From the NCBI RefSeq assembly GCF_005405385.1, contig NZ_BJDY01000005.1:62001-126000 (forward strand): a stretch of DNA of 64,000 nt, written 5' to 3'. This DNA comes from Lactiplantibacillus mudanjiangensis. GTDB taxonomy: Bacteria; Bacillota; Bacilli; Lactobacillales; Lactobacillaceae. Positions 40,376 to 48,146 of this stretch are shown here, one piece after another. The notes under the pieces were generated by a model that did not search any database, had not been told where the DNA came from, and saw only the letters and a list, made by a program, of their open reading frames with translations. A program made the translations under genes and the position numbers. Within the stretch, counting starts at the first letter, position 1; the number at the start of each line of letters is the position of its first letter.

Positions 40376-40834
40376 ATGGCTGATACAGAAAACCAAGCAG
40401 GCGAGCGATTACAAAGCGCCATGTACGGGACGCCGCAATTGCATCCCGATGAACAACACAAATATTTAGGCACATTTCGGGAACGTGTCGAAGTAGCGGT
40501 CACCGTTTATCAAATCAAACGACAACATTACGTTGACCAACTCAATCAGGCCTTTGCCGCCCACCCTGACTACCGACTACTCATCAATGGCAACCTCGAT
40601 GAAGATATCTTAGGCCCCTATTTGGCTGCTGTCGCCAAGGCCAATGTCCCATTCACATTAAAGACCGACAGCGTTTATCATACTGGCGATGATAACTACG
40701 CGTTAGTCTTCGCCGCCGATACCGCGATTAACGAGGATGTCATCGATATTGAAAAACGATATCCAACGACCACCCCAACTGATGATAAACCGGCCAGTAC
40801 CGGTTTCCTCAACAAACTAAAAAAATTATTCTAA
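40376..40834 (+). CDS. YueI-family (DUF1694) protein
   Basis: A 152-aa acidic soluble protein. It matches YueI by ERLQSAMYGTPQLHPDEQ, YLGTFRERVEVAVT, and LLINGNLDEDILGPYLAAV. Function unknown. ATG 40376 is preferred: AAAGGATG lies 9 bases upstream, while the ATG at 40367 is inside that site. Followed by a strong terminator, then repeat copy C. Confidence 0.88.
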   Translation: MADTENQAGERLQSAMYGTPQLHPDEQHKYLGTFRERVEVAVTVYQIKRQHYVDQLNQAFAAHPDYRLLINGNLDEDILGPYLAAVAKANVPFTLKTDSVYHTGDDNYALVFAADTAINEDVIDIEKRYPTTTPTDDKPASTGFLNKLKKLF

Positions 40835-40840
40835 ATACTC

Positions 40841-40880
40841 AAAAACGCTCAGGATTTCAAAATTCCTGGGCGTTTTATTT
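40841..40880 (+). terminator. Terminator after yueI
   Basis: AACGCTCAGGA pairs with TTCCTGGGCGTT (one G-U), followed by TTTTATTTT. Confidence 0.85.
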
Positions 40881-40884
40881 TGCT

Positions 40885-41370
40885 AACTAAAGGTTGAAGA
40901 ATAATTACGGCCATAATTACCAGTCTGAGTGATGCTAAATTGGTCACCTGCGTCAGCCAGCGATTCTGCCGGCTGTGGGGACCGGTTCCAGCCACAAAAC
41001 GGGCTTCCACCTCGCTTTTAAGCCTAGCCAAAACCGCTAGTCTCAAAAGTCGTCCACATCGTAAAGTCCGGTGCCATCACTGGCTGGCTCCGGTTGTATC
41101 GCAGAGACTAATCAATCTAGTTAATCACTAATATAACCGAGAGTGAGCTCACATTGAGCCCAGCTGTGGGAAGCTCTTAGCGATTTATCGCTTTTTGAAA
41201 CGCGGGTTTGGTGGTTCAAAACGACGGCTCAGACCGCTTTTTGGCTGAGCCGGTCCCATCCACAGCGTTCCGGCTCAAGGTGGGCGAACGGTAGGTGGCA
41301 CGGACGTCTAGTTTTGATCGATAAATACCTAGCATATCAACGCTTATTGCTAAAAAGTATCTTTCAATGG
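40885..41370 (+). repeat. Structured dispersed repeat, copy C
   Basis: Left end AACTAAAGGTTGAAGA. Core 40943-41299 between GTCACCTGC and GTAGGTGGC. It contains a CTTTTAAG/CTCAAAAG stem with an inner CTAGC/GCTAG, and a CGGCTCAG/CTGAGCCG stem (41225-41232 with 41245-41252). The central hairpin of copies A, B and D is missing: the two TCCGG halves are joined, as if the hairpin had been deleted. The right flank shares ATATCAACG-TTATTGCTAAAA with copy D. It fills the convergent gap between yueI and gshF; nothing else is seen there. Confidence 0.85.
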
Positions 41371-41386
41371 AAAGTCACTAATCCAG

Positions 41387-43639
41387 TTAGTCTTTTGGAA
41401 ATAACGTTGCTAATAACGTTGTCGCAACTGGTTGTGCATCGCCAAACATTGGAAATAGATGTGGGTAGAGATATGGCGTCGCGTGAATACCTAAATAAAC
41501 AGCCATTTCAGGATGTTCAGGTGTTAATTCAGCATACAAATTCGGAATCATCACATCAACCCCGGCAACTTGTAAATTCAATTCAGCGACTAATTTTTCA
41601 ACAGCTTGTACATATGATGGATGCATATCATCGGTGGCATCTAAGACATCCGCCCCATTACCAAAGGTTGCATCTTCTCGCAATAAGATTTGGGTCCCTC
41701 GACTGACCACAGTATCGAGATCTAGCTGATATGACGCTAAACGATAACGTTCAATCGTGCCTAGGGTCAATTGCGATTGTGGATACTTGAAGGCTGGCCC
41801 CCGTAAAGCGCGTGCGTTCTTGCGATCTAGTAACGTTTGCACGGTTGAGCGACCATCACCTACAATATTAGCCGGAATACGTTCAACAATCGCTTGAACC
41901 TGTCCACCAATAACCAAGAAACGATAACTGGCACCCACAATTAGTTCTTCGGCCATAACCGACTTGGTTTGTTCGAACAACTGACGAACCACTTGCTCAA
42001 ATAGTTGACGCTCAGGCATTATCCGAAAAGCAACCACCGCATGCGTCTGATCGGTTGCCTTCAGGACAATCCCACCCCCCTGAACATACCGATCATAATC
42101 GTCAATTAGCTGATTAGCAGATCGATAAGTCTGTGACGCTGGTACCATGACACCGTGTTCTGCCATAACCTGCTTAGCAGCAACTTTATGGCTGAGCACC
42201 GTTGTCAGCGCTTGTGGGTTCAAATCGGTTCCACTACCGTTAACCACTAACTGAGCCTGATCTTGGCGAGTCAAACGCAAAATGTTAGCTGTGGCATCGA
42301 CGACATCAACTTGAATGCCACGAGTGAGCGCTGGCGCAATCAACAATTGACTAGATAAATCTAGCTGATCGAATCCGGGCAATGTAAATGGCTGTTCGTT
42401 AGCTGCGGCCTGGTATTGCTTAGCTTGTTGGCAGCTCCAAGCTAAAGTATTTGCTTGTTGCGCAACAATCGCACTCGGTGTTTGCTTAGGATCGGTCACC
42501 CGTTGTTTCAAGTTCGCTAGCAACTGACGATCATGATCAGGTAACCCTTGTTCGGTCACGAAATCAGCTAAGGCCGTCAATACTTGTAATGCCGGTTGTG
42601 CTTGAGCACTGGCCGTTGTTGGATTTTCAGTCGTCACTTGCGTCATTAATGCGGTTGCCTGCTTACCAACTTGAGTGACCATGGCAGTTGGCAACCCTGG
42701 CATCATCGCAAAATAGCTCGCTAACAAACGAATAAAGGCCACCGCTTGTTGATCAACACCGGTCATCGTCGTTGGATCTAAATCTAAACCACGATATTCT
42801 AAATAATAGACTCCTTGTCGAGCTAACTTTTCTAAACTGCCCATACTTCTAAAACGCACTGGACCGTCAAAATCGCTCACACTCAACAAGTCACCTTTAC
42901 GCACCGCCGCTTGGATATTGGCCACATACCGATCAATCGAACTATAATCACCCGTAACCGCATTTAATCGACCAGCGGGGGTATGAACACTCGTCCGCTG
43001 CGGTTTGGTCTTCGTATCGGTCACTGCTAAAGTTGGCGTTGCACCAAATAAATACTGGATTAACCAGTCCATTCGTACAAGTCCTTGGGCCACTTTCAAA
43101 TACACGGCATTACGGAAGTCAACATAGCTACTGTACTGTTGATGGAATGTTTCGGTATATAGCCGCGTAAAAACTTGTTCATTGAAGCTCAGATTAACAT
43201 GGGTCCCAGTTGTCATTAAAGCCGTCATATCATATTTTTCCGCCTGCTGTTGACGGCGTTTAAAGCCAACTTCATCGGCTTCTGCCAATGGAATCGTGGA
43301 CAACTCAGCTGGTAATACTGGCGTACTCGACAACGGCCACAAAAACTCATCAGCCGCTAATTCTCGACGAACTGCCATATTCAATCCGGTTAAATAAGCC
43401 ATTAATTTTGATAAATCAGCCATGGCCGGGGTCATAAATTTCAATTGCGTTTGGGCAAACCCTGCATGTAATTGCCGATTATGTCGTTGATTGCCGAAAG
43501 CCTTTGGGTAAGGCTGAGTGGATAAATGTCCCTGACCATCAACTCGTTGCATCGTCACTTCCAATCCCAGATTGGATTGACTGACCAATGGGACTAAGTG
43601 GTACTGTTTAATTGCTTGACCAACTGCATCTAATGCCAT
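41387..43639 (-). CDS. gshF: Bifunctional glutathione synthetase GshF
   Basis: GshF fuses glutamate-cysteine ligase and an ATP-grasp glutathione synthetase in one chain. The N-terminal ligase region has SNLGLEVTMQRVD, HNRQLHAGFAQTQLKF and THVNLSFNE. The C-terminal ATP-grasp part (from about 480) has VLSHKVAAKQVMAEHGVMVP, VLKATDQTHAV and the late VSRGTQILLREDATFGNGAD and AELNLQVAGVDVMIPN. The length (750 aa) is typical. ATG 43639 has GAGG 9 bases upstream. Glutathione synthesis through GshF is patchy in lactobacilli and often taken as horizontally acquired; nothing in the local sequence proves transfer here. Confidence 0.93.
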   Translation of the reverse strand: MALDAVGQAIKQYHLVPLVSQSNLGLEVTMQRVDGQGHLSTQPYPKAFGNQRHNRQLHAGFAQTQLKFMTPAMADLSKLMAYLTGLNMAVRRELAADEFLWPLSSTPVLPAELSTIPLAEADEVGFKRRQQQAEKYDMTALMTTGTHVNLSFNEQVFTRLYTETFHQQYSSYVDFRNAVYLKVAQGLVRMDWLIQYLFGATPTLAVTDTKTKPQRTSVHTPAGRLNAVTGDYSSIDRYVANIQAAVRKGDLLSVSDFDGPVRFRSMGSLEKLARQGVYYLEYRGLDLDPTTMTGVDQQAVAFIRLLASYFAMMPGLPTAMVTQVGKQATALMTQVTTENPTTASAQAQPALQVLTALADFVTEQGLPDHDRQLLANLKQRVTDPKQTPSAIVAQQANTLAWSCQQAKQYQAAANEQPFTLPGFDQLDLSSQLLIAPALTRGIQVDVVDATANILRLTRQDQAQLVVNGSGTDLNPQALTTVLSHKVAAKQVMAEHGVMVPASQTYRSANQLIDDYDRYVQGGGIVLKATDQTHAVVAFRIMPERQLFEQVVRQLFEQTKSVMAEELIVGASYRFLVIGGQVQAIVERIPANIVGDGRSTVQTLLDRKNARALRGPAFKYPQSQLTLGTIERYRLASYQLDLDTVVSRGTQILLREDATFGNGADVLDATDDMHPSYVQAVEKLVAELNLQVAGVDVMIPNLYAELTPEHPEMAVYLGIHATPYLYPHLFPMFGDAQPVATTLLATLFPKD

Positions 43640-43768
43640 AAACGTTAACCTCATTTTTCTTAGTTTTAATTAATTGCGACTATCGCGACGTTAAACCGAT
43701 TACTCGGTTATGTTCCTTCTAAATGCTATAATAGTTGGGACTAGTTTTGCAAGGAGGAATCGAAAAAC

Positions 43769-45049
43769 ATGCAACAGCCATTAGCTTATCGCATGCGGCC
43801 CCAAACGATTGAAGACGTCGTTGGCCAACAACATTTGGTCGGCCCCGGCAAAATCATCGCCCGCATGGTCACGGCCAAACGCCTATCCTCAATGATTTTA
43901 TATGGCCCACCAGGTACCGGGAAGACCAGCATCGCCAGTGCCATTGCTGGATCGACCAAGTATGCCTTTCGGATGTTAAATGCTGCCACGGATAGCAAAA
44001 AGCAACTACAAATTGTTGCTGAAGAAGCCAAAATGAGTGGCACCGTGATTCTACTGCTTGATGAAATTCATCGACTCGATAAAACCAAACAAGACTTTTT
44101 ACTGCCCCACTTAGAAAATGGTCGTATCATCCTAATTGGTGCGACGACTGAAAATCCTTACATCAGTATTAATCCCGCCATTCGAAGTCGAACACAAATT
44201 TTTGAAGTTCATCCACTGCAACCAGCTGATATCAAAACGGCGATCGAACGCGCATTATCTGATGAAAAGAACGGTTTAGGCCAATATGATATCACGTTAG
44301 AACCAGCTGCCATGAGTCATCTCTGCAACGCCACTAATGGAGATTTACGTAGCGCACTAAATGGCCTAGAATTAGCCGTCTTATCAACAGTTAAACCTAA
44401 CGAAACCGCCGTCACTATCACCCAACCAATCATCGAAGAATGCTTGCAACGCAAAGCACTATCGGCGGATAAAGATGGTGATGCCCATTATGATGTCATT
44501 TCAGCGTTCCAAAAATCCATTCGTGGCTCTGATGCCAACGCCGCGCTCCATTATTTAGCTCGGTTACTTGAAGCTGGTGACTTAAAGAGTATCATGCGAC
44601 GACTAATGGTCATTGCTTATGAAGACGTCGGTTTAGCGAATCCCCCGGCATGTGCCCATACGGTGACTGCTGTGCAAGCAGCCGACCAGTTAGGTTTACC
44701 CGAAGCACGTATTCCATTAGCCAATGCCGTCATTGAACTGGCTTTATCACCGAAATCTAATTCAGCCATGGGCGCCATTGATGCGGCAATCGATCAAGTT
44801 CGTACTGGTCATTTCGGTGATATTCCTGCTGATTTAAAAGATGCCCATTATGCTGATGCCGCTAAATTAGGCCACGGGGTCGGCTACGATTATCCTCATG
44901 ATCATCCAGGCGACTGGGTGGCCCAACAGTATCTCCCTGATCGCATAAAAAATGCCACTTATTATCAACCAAAAACTAATGGCCGCTTTGAAGCAGCATT
45001 AGGTGAACAGTACGAAAAACTACTCAAAGCCAATGCGAAGAATCGCTAG
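43769..45049 (+). CDS. rarA: Replication-associated recombination protein RarA
   Basis: RarA (MgsA) is a clamp-loader-like AAA ATPase acting at stalled forks. Walker A is GPPGTGKTS (residues 46-54), Walker B is LLDEIHR, with a sensor GATTENP. The C-terminal tetramerisation region contains SDANAALHYLARLLEAGD and YPHDHPGDWVAQQYLPD. The length (426 aa) is normal. AAGGAGG ribosome site. The 6S RNA gene follows directly, as in other lactobacilli. Confidence 0.95.
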   Translation: MQQPLAYRMRPQTIEDVVGQQHLVGPGKIIARMVTAKRLSSMILYGPPGTGKTSIASAIAGSTKYAFRMLNAATDSKKQLQIVAEEAKMSGTVILLLDEIHRLDKTKQDFLLPHLENGRIILIGATTENPYISINPAIRSRTQIFEVHPLQPADIKTAIERALSDEKNGLGQYDITLEPAAMSHLCNATNGDLRSALNGLELAVLSTVKPNETAVTITQPIIEECLQRKALSADKDGDAHYDVISAFQKSIRGSDANAALHYLARLLEAGDLKSIMRRLMVIAYEDVGLANPPACAHTVTAVQAADQLGLPEARIPLANAVIELALSPKSNSAMGAIDAAIDQVRTGHFGDIPADLKDAHYADAAKLGHGVGYDYPHDHPGDWVAQQYLPDRIKNATYYQPKTNGRFEAALGEQYEKLLKANAKNR

Positions 45050-45071
45050 ATTAACGACCCTTGCAGAATGA

Positions 45072-45100
45072 TTGCAACTTCGAATCGATTATGCTAGACT
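45072..45100 (+). promoter_or_regulatory. Promoter of 6S RNA
   Basis: TTGCAA, 17-bp spacer, TAGACT, directly after the rarA stop. Confidence 0.65.
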
Positions 45101-45106
45101 AATAGT

Positions 45107-45345
45107 CGAAATTACTAAGGTGTGCGCATTGCTCTAACAAAAGCGTTGCCGAACAATTAATACTACTTTGGGATTACCTACAGGTTGCTATCGAACATGC
45201 CTTATCATTTGGTAGTTTTGTAGCTTCACAGCTGATCCCACCTGCCTTGAAGCGGGTCAACACTGAAGGGCGATTAACGGCACCACTAGTTTTTCCGGAA
45301 GCTTGCTTCCGCGAGTCAGGACTTGTTCCTGACTCTTTTTTTATT
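45107..45345 (+). ncRNA. ssrS: 6S RNA (Lacto-usp type)
   Basis: The non-coding gap between rarA and the small membrane gene has the outline of 6S RNA: an outer helix including GCCG...TTAAT paired with ATTAA...CGGC, a large central bubble, an inner stem closed by GGGAT/ATCCC, and a 3' hairpin. It ends in a strong terminator (GAGTCAGGA/TCCTGACTC plus seven T, 45316-45345). The position upstream of a usp gene is that of the Lacto-usp motif, later recognised as Lactobacillus 6S RNA. 6S binds the vegetative RNA polymerase holoenzyme like an open promoter. The exact 5' end is inferred from the promoter. Confidence 0.78.
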
Positions 45346-45376
45346 GATAACTTACACCAACCGGAGGCCTCGACCC

Positions 45377-45658
45377 TTGATTACTTTATTACTGATTATC
45401 TATACCGCGATTGCAGCGTTACTCGGCTATTATCTAGTTAGCCATCAAGCCAAGCCATTTTTAACGTTTGATCCAACAAAAACCCCAGCGGTCAAAAATA
45501 TCGCGCGCTATGGCGGCAGCTTGATGCTACTCGTTGCCATCGCCAGTTGCGTCAGTATTTTTTATCAAAACACAGCTTTGATCGCCCTCACCTTAGCTAG
45601 TGGCTGTATTATTATGATGGGCGTTGGCTTATTTTTGATGAGTTTTATGACCATCTAA
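45377..45658 (+). CDS. Small two/three-helix membrane protein
   Basis: A 93-aa product starting TTG ATT ACT, set by CCGGAGGCC 7-8 bases upstream. Longer in-frame starts would lie inside the 6S terminator. Three hydrophobic segments are visible: ITLLLIIYTAIAALLGYYL, GGSLMLLVAIASCVSIFY and TLASGCIIMMGVGLFLMSF. I recognise no family. It lies between 6S RNA and usp, with about 70 bases to usp. Confidence 0.75.
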   Translation: MITLLLIIYTAIAALLGYYLVSHQAKPFLTFDPTKTPAVKNIARYGGSLMLLVAIASCVSIFYQNTALIALTLASGCIIMMGVGLFLMSFMTI

Positions 45659-45727
45659 GAGAAAACGCTTTTTATTTTTCACGAAAACCTTTACAATATA
45701 AGTATAAAGTATTGAGGGGTGAGAGTG

Positions 45728-46210
45728 ATGTTACAACAATATCAAAACATCTTAGTTCCCGTTGATGGTTCTTACGAAGCGGAATTAGCATTTAAAAAAG
45801 CGGTCGCCGTTGCAAAGCGGAATGGCCCACGAGCAGCAGTTCATATGGTTCACGTCGTTGATACCCGGGCCTTCCAAAACATTTCTAGTTTTGACACGAC
45901 TATGGTTGAACAAGTAACCGACACAGCTCAAAAAACGTTAGACAAATATGTCGCTGAAGCCAAAGCTGACGGTTTAAACAACGTCGACTATTCGATCGAA
46001 TATGGGGCACCAAAGACCATTATCGCGCGTGATGTGCCTAAGGACTTAAACATTGATCTGATTATGATTGGCGCAACTGGTCTTAATGCCGTTGAACGAT
46101 TATTAATTGGTTCTGTCACCGAATATGTCACTCGGATGGCCGTTTGTGATGTCTTAGTTGTGCGGACCGATTTGGCCAACCAACCAGCACCAAAGCCTAA
46201 GAAAAAATAA
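45728..46210 (+). CDS. Universal stress protein (UspA family)
   Basis: A 160-aa single-domain Usp. It starts LQQYQNILVPVDGSYEAELAF and has the ATP-binding signature G-x2-G-x9-G-S in GATGLNAVERLLIGSVTEYV, so it is of the ATP-binding type. The C-terminus is Lys/Pro rich. ATG 45728 is used because GAGGGG lies 8 bases upstream; the GTG at 45719 overlaps that site. A weak TTTTTA-17-TACAAT promoter lies at about 45668-45696. Confidence 0.92.
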   Translation: MLQQYQNILVPVDGSYEAELAFKKAVAVAKRNGPRAAVHMVHVVDTRAFQNISSFDTTMVEQVTDTAQKTLDKYVAEAKADGLNNVDYSIEYGAPKTIIARDVPKDLNIDLIMIGATGLNAVERLLIGSVTEYVTRMAVCDVLVVRTDLANQPAPKPKKK

Positions 46211-46225
46211 GCACCATTACTAATG

Positions 46226-46257
46226 ACGTTACTAGTCGCTGACTAGTAGCGTTTTTT
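46226..46257 (+). terminator. Terminator after usp
   Basis: ACGTTACTAGT pairs with ACTAGTAGCGT (one G-U) around CGCTG, followed by six T. Confidence 0.85.
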
Positions 46258-46263
46258 GATTAC

Positions 46264-46797
46264 CAACTAAAGGTTGAAAGCTAGGTTTTAGCAATAATCG
46301 TTGATATGATAAGCACTCATCGATCAAAGGTAGTCATACTTGCCACCTACCGTTCACCCACATTGAGCCGGAACGCTGTGGGCGGACCGGTTCAGCCAAA
46401 AGGCGGTCTGAACCGTCGTTTTGAACCACTAAACCCGTGTTTCAAAAACGCCAGTCTCTAAGCGATAAATCGCTAAGAGCCTCCCACGGCTGGGCTCAAT
46501 GTGAGCTCACTCTCGGTTATAATAGTGATCGCTAATTAACTAGCATCCGCATGATAACCGGAGTCAGCCATTGATGGCGCCAGCTGTGAAAACATCGTTA
46601 GTCCGGATGGTTTTCCCGGGCTTACGATGTGGACGACTTTTGAGACTAGCGGTTCTGGCTAGGCTTAAAAGCGAGATGGAAGCCCGCACTGTGGCTGGAA
46701 TCGGTCCCACAGCCGGCAGAATCACTGACTGGCGTAGGTGGCTAATTTAGCATAGCTCAGACCAGTACTACTACCGTCACATTTAACTTTTAGTTAC
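46264..46797 (-). repeat. Structured dispersed repeat, copy D (longest)
   Basis: Outer ends AACTAAAGGTTGAAAG (46265-46280) and, inverted, AACTTTTAGTT (46785-46795). Core 46342-46742 between perfect arms GCCACCTAC/GTAGGTGGC. Internal stems: CGGTTCAG/CTGAACCG (46388-46395 with 46408-46415), CTCTAAGCGAT/ATCGCTAAGAG (around 46464-46487), CATCGT...GTCCGG/CCGGGC...ACGATG (46593-46629), and CTTTTGAG/CTTAAAAG (46637-46671). It holds every module found in A, B and C, so it is nearest to full length. It lies in the 631-base convergent gap between usp and the XRE regulator, with a terminator on each side. Confidence 0.87.
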
Positions 46798-46830
46798 AAA
46801 AAAACGACCAGTTACGAACAACTGGCCGTT
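46796..46830 (-). terminator. Terminator of the XRE regulator
   Basis: AACGGCCAGTT/AACTGGTCGTT read on minus (one mismatch/wobble) followed by seven T. Confidence 0.82.
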
Positions 46831-46841
46831 CACTAATTGAC

Positions 46842-47738
46842 TTAAGCTTCACTAGCAACTTGCAACGGTGCAATATGGTAAGTAGCCATATCTTGAATGA
46901 TCTGTTGCGTTAACTTAGTGTTGTGTGTAACCAAACTCAATGCATACGCCACATAATAATGATCATGCGCGGCTTGGACGTTGTTTAACACAACCTCGTT
47001 GGCCGCTTTTTGGGCATACAAACGATCTAACAAATACAACGATTGGCTATTTTGGGCCTTTTGTAAAGCCAAATCAATCAATTCTAGCGCTTCTTGCGGA
47101 AAGTTGATTTTGGCATACAACTGCGCCGCCGATGCATAGATTAGAATCTCATTTTGCAAATAATCATCGTCGCCTAACGTCACAGCTTGCGCATCCATGG
47201 CATGTAGCGTGGCGACGGCTTGCTTCACAAAAATCTCCGCTTTATCATATGACTGCTTGCGTTCATACGCCAGACCAGTACCCAAAGTGGCTAAAATCGC
47301 ATACATGTCATGGCTAGACTTAACAAACTGGTTCAGCAACATACCGAAGTTAAAAATCGCTTCATCGGGATTATGCTTTAAAACCAGTTGCAAATATCCC
47401 TCATAATAATAATACTGCTTTTTATCTGTATTACTGCGTAATTGCTTTGGCCGAATTTTTTCAAACACCGCTGCTGCATCAGTCAGTTGCTCATGACGAA
47501 TCAATTGATCAACTTTTTTAAAAGTCCGATATAATTGATCATCATTTTCAATAATGACTTCTGACAAACGAATTCCTAATCGATTGCAAATTTTCATCAT
47601 AATTTTCATACTTGGAATTTTGTTTTTCTTTTCAATTAAACTAATTGTGGCTTGCGTGCAAATACCCTCAGCCAGCTCCTTTTGTGACATGCCCTTCCGT
47701 TTCCGGAATTGGCGGACCTTTTCTCCTAATATTCTCAT
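46842..47738 (-). CDS. XRE-type regulator with C-terminal TPR-like repeats (RRNPP/Rgg-like)
   Basis: A 298-aa protein. The N-terminal HTH (residues 1-60) reads VRQFRKRKGMSQKELAEGIC, TQATISLIEKKNKIPS. The rest is helical-repeat rich, with TPR-like segments such as YYYYEGYLQLVLKHNPDEA and ALELIDLALQKAQNS. This layout is that of Rgg/PlcR/NprR proteins, many of which bind short peptides. ATG 47738 has GAGGGG 6 bases upstream. The gene has a very good promoter and a palindrome beside the -35 (47922-47940), suggesting control by itself or another regulator. No peptide gene was found beside it. Confidence 0.85.
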   Translation of the reverse strand: MRILGEKVRQFRKRKGMSQKELAEGICTQATISLIEKKNKIPSMKIMMKICNRLGIRLSEVIIENDDQLYRTFKKVDQLIRHEQLTDAAAVFEKIRPKQLRSNTDKKQYYYYEGYLQLVLKHNPDEAIFNFGMLLNQFVKSSHDMYAILATLGTGLAYERKQSYDKAEIFVKQAVATLHAMDAQAVTLGDDDYLQNEILIYASAAQLYAKINFPQEALELIDLALQKAQNSQSLYLLDRLYAQKAANEVVLNNVQAAHDHYYVAYALSLVTHNTKLTQQIIQDMATYHIAPLQVASEA

Positions 47739-47890
47739 CTTAAACCCCTCTTTTGTTAATTGCCTTAAACCTAACTCACGAATCATCCAAACTAACTCGA
47801 CCCCACGTACAAGTTAGCCGGTGTTAACCCAATTGCCACAAAATTATCAATTGTCCACCAACAAATTGGCCAATACCAATTATGCATATT

Positions 47891-47919
47891 ATTATATTAA
47901 GATAACACGTAATACGCAA
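47891..47919 (-). promoter_or_regulatory. Promoter of the XRE regulator
   Basis: Minus-strand TTGCGT, 17-bp spacer, perfect TATAAT. Confidence 0.75.
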
Positions 47920-47921
47920 GA

Positions 47922-47940
47922 AATAAGATTAATTCTTATT
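47922..47940. promoter_or_regulatory. Palindromic operator candidate
   Basis: AATAAGA-TTAAT-TCTTATT, 7-bp perfect arms, 2 bp upstream of the regulator's -35 box. Confidence 0.55.
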
Positions 47941-48146
47941 TAATATTAAGTTAGCATGTTTAATCATCGCCGTCACTCATAAATTATCATCACGCACGAT
48001 TAGTTAAGTGAGCTAATTTAAGCGATGTTCACTAACCTTAAAAGCGGTTTCTAACCGATTATCTCAAGCGTTATTGCCAGTCAAGTGATCACACATCTAG
48101 CCTATTGAGTCATCATAATGACGGACCCACAACTCTCATGATTTTC

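Larger units (their letters stand above)
47739..48146. other. 408-base intergenic region upstream of the XRE regulator
   Basis: AT-rich. It holds the regulator promoter, a palindrome, and a leader of about 145 bases. Only frames of 8-12 codons without ribosome sites occur on either strand. No RNA fold that I recognise. Confidence 0.6.

Noticed and set aside
45247-45441. Plus-strand frame of 64 codons across the 6S region
   Set aside because: It runs through the 6S terminator, has no ribosome site, and overlaps a better-supported gene in another frame.
47944-48146. Possible signal peptide gene for the Rgg-like regulator
   Set aside because: Only frames of 8-12 codons, none with a ribosome site or hydrophobic leader.
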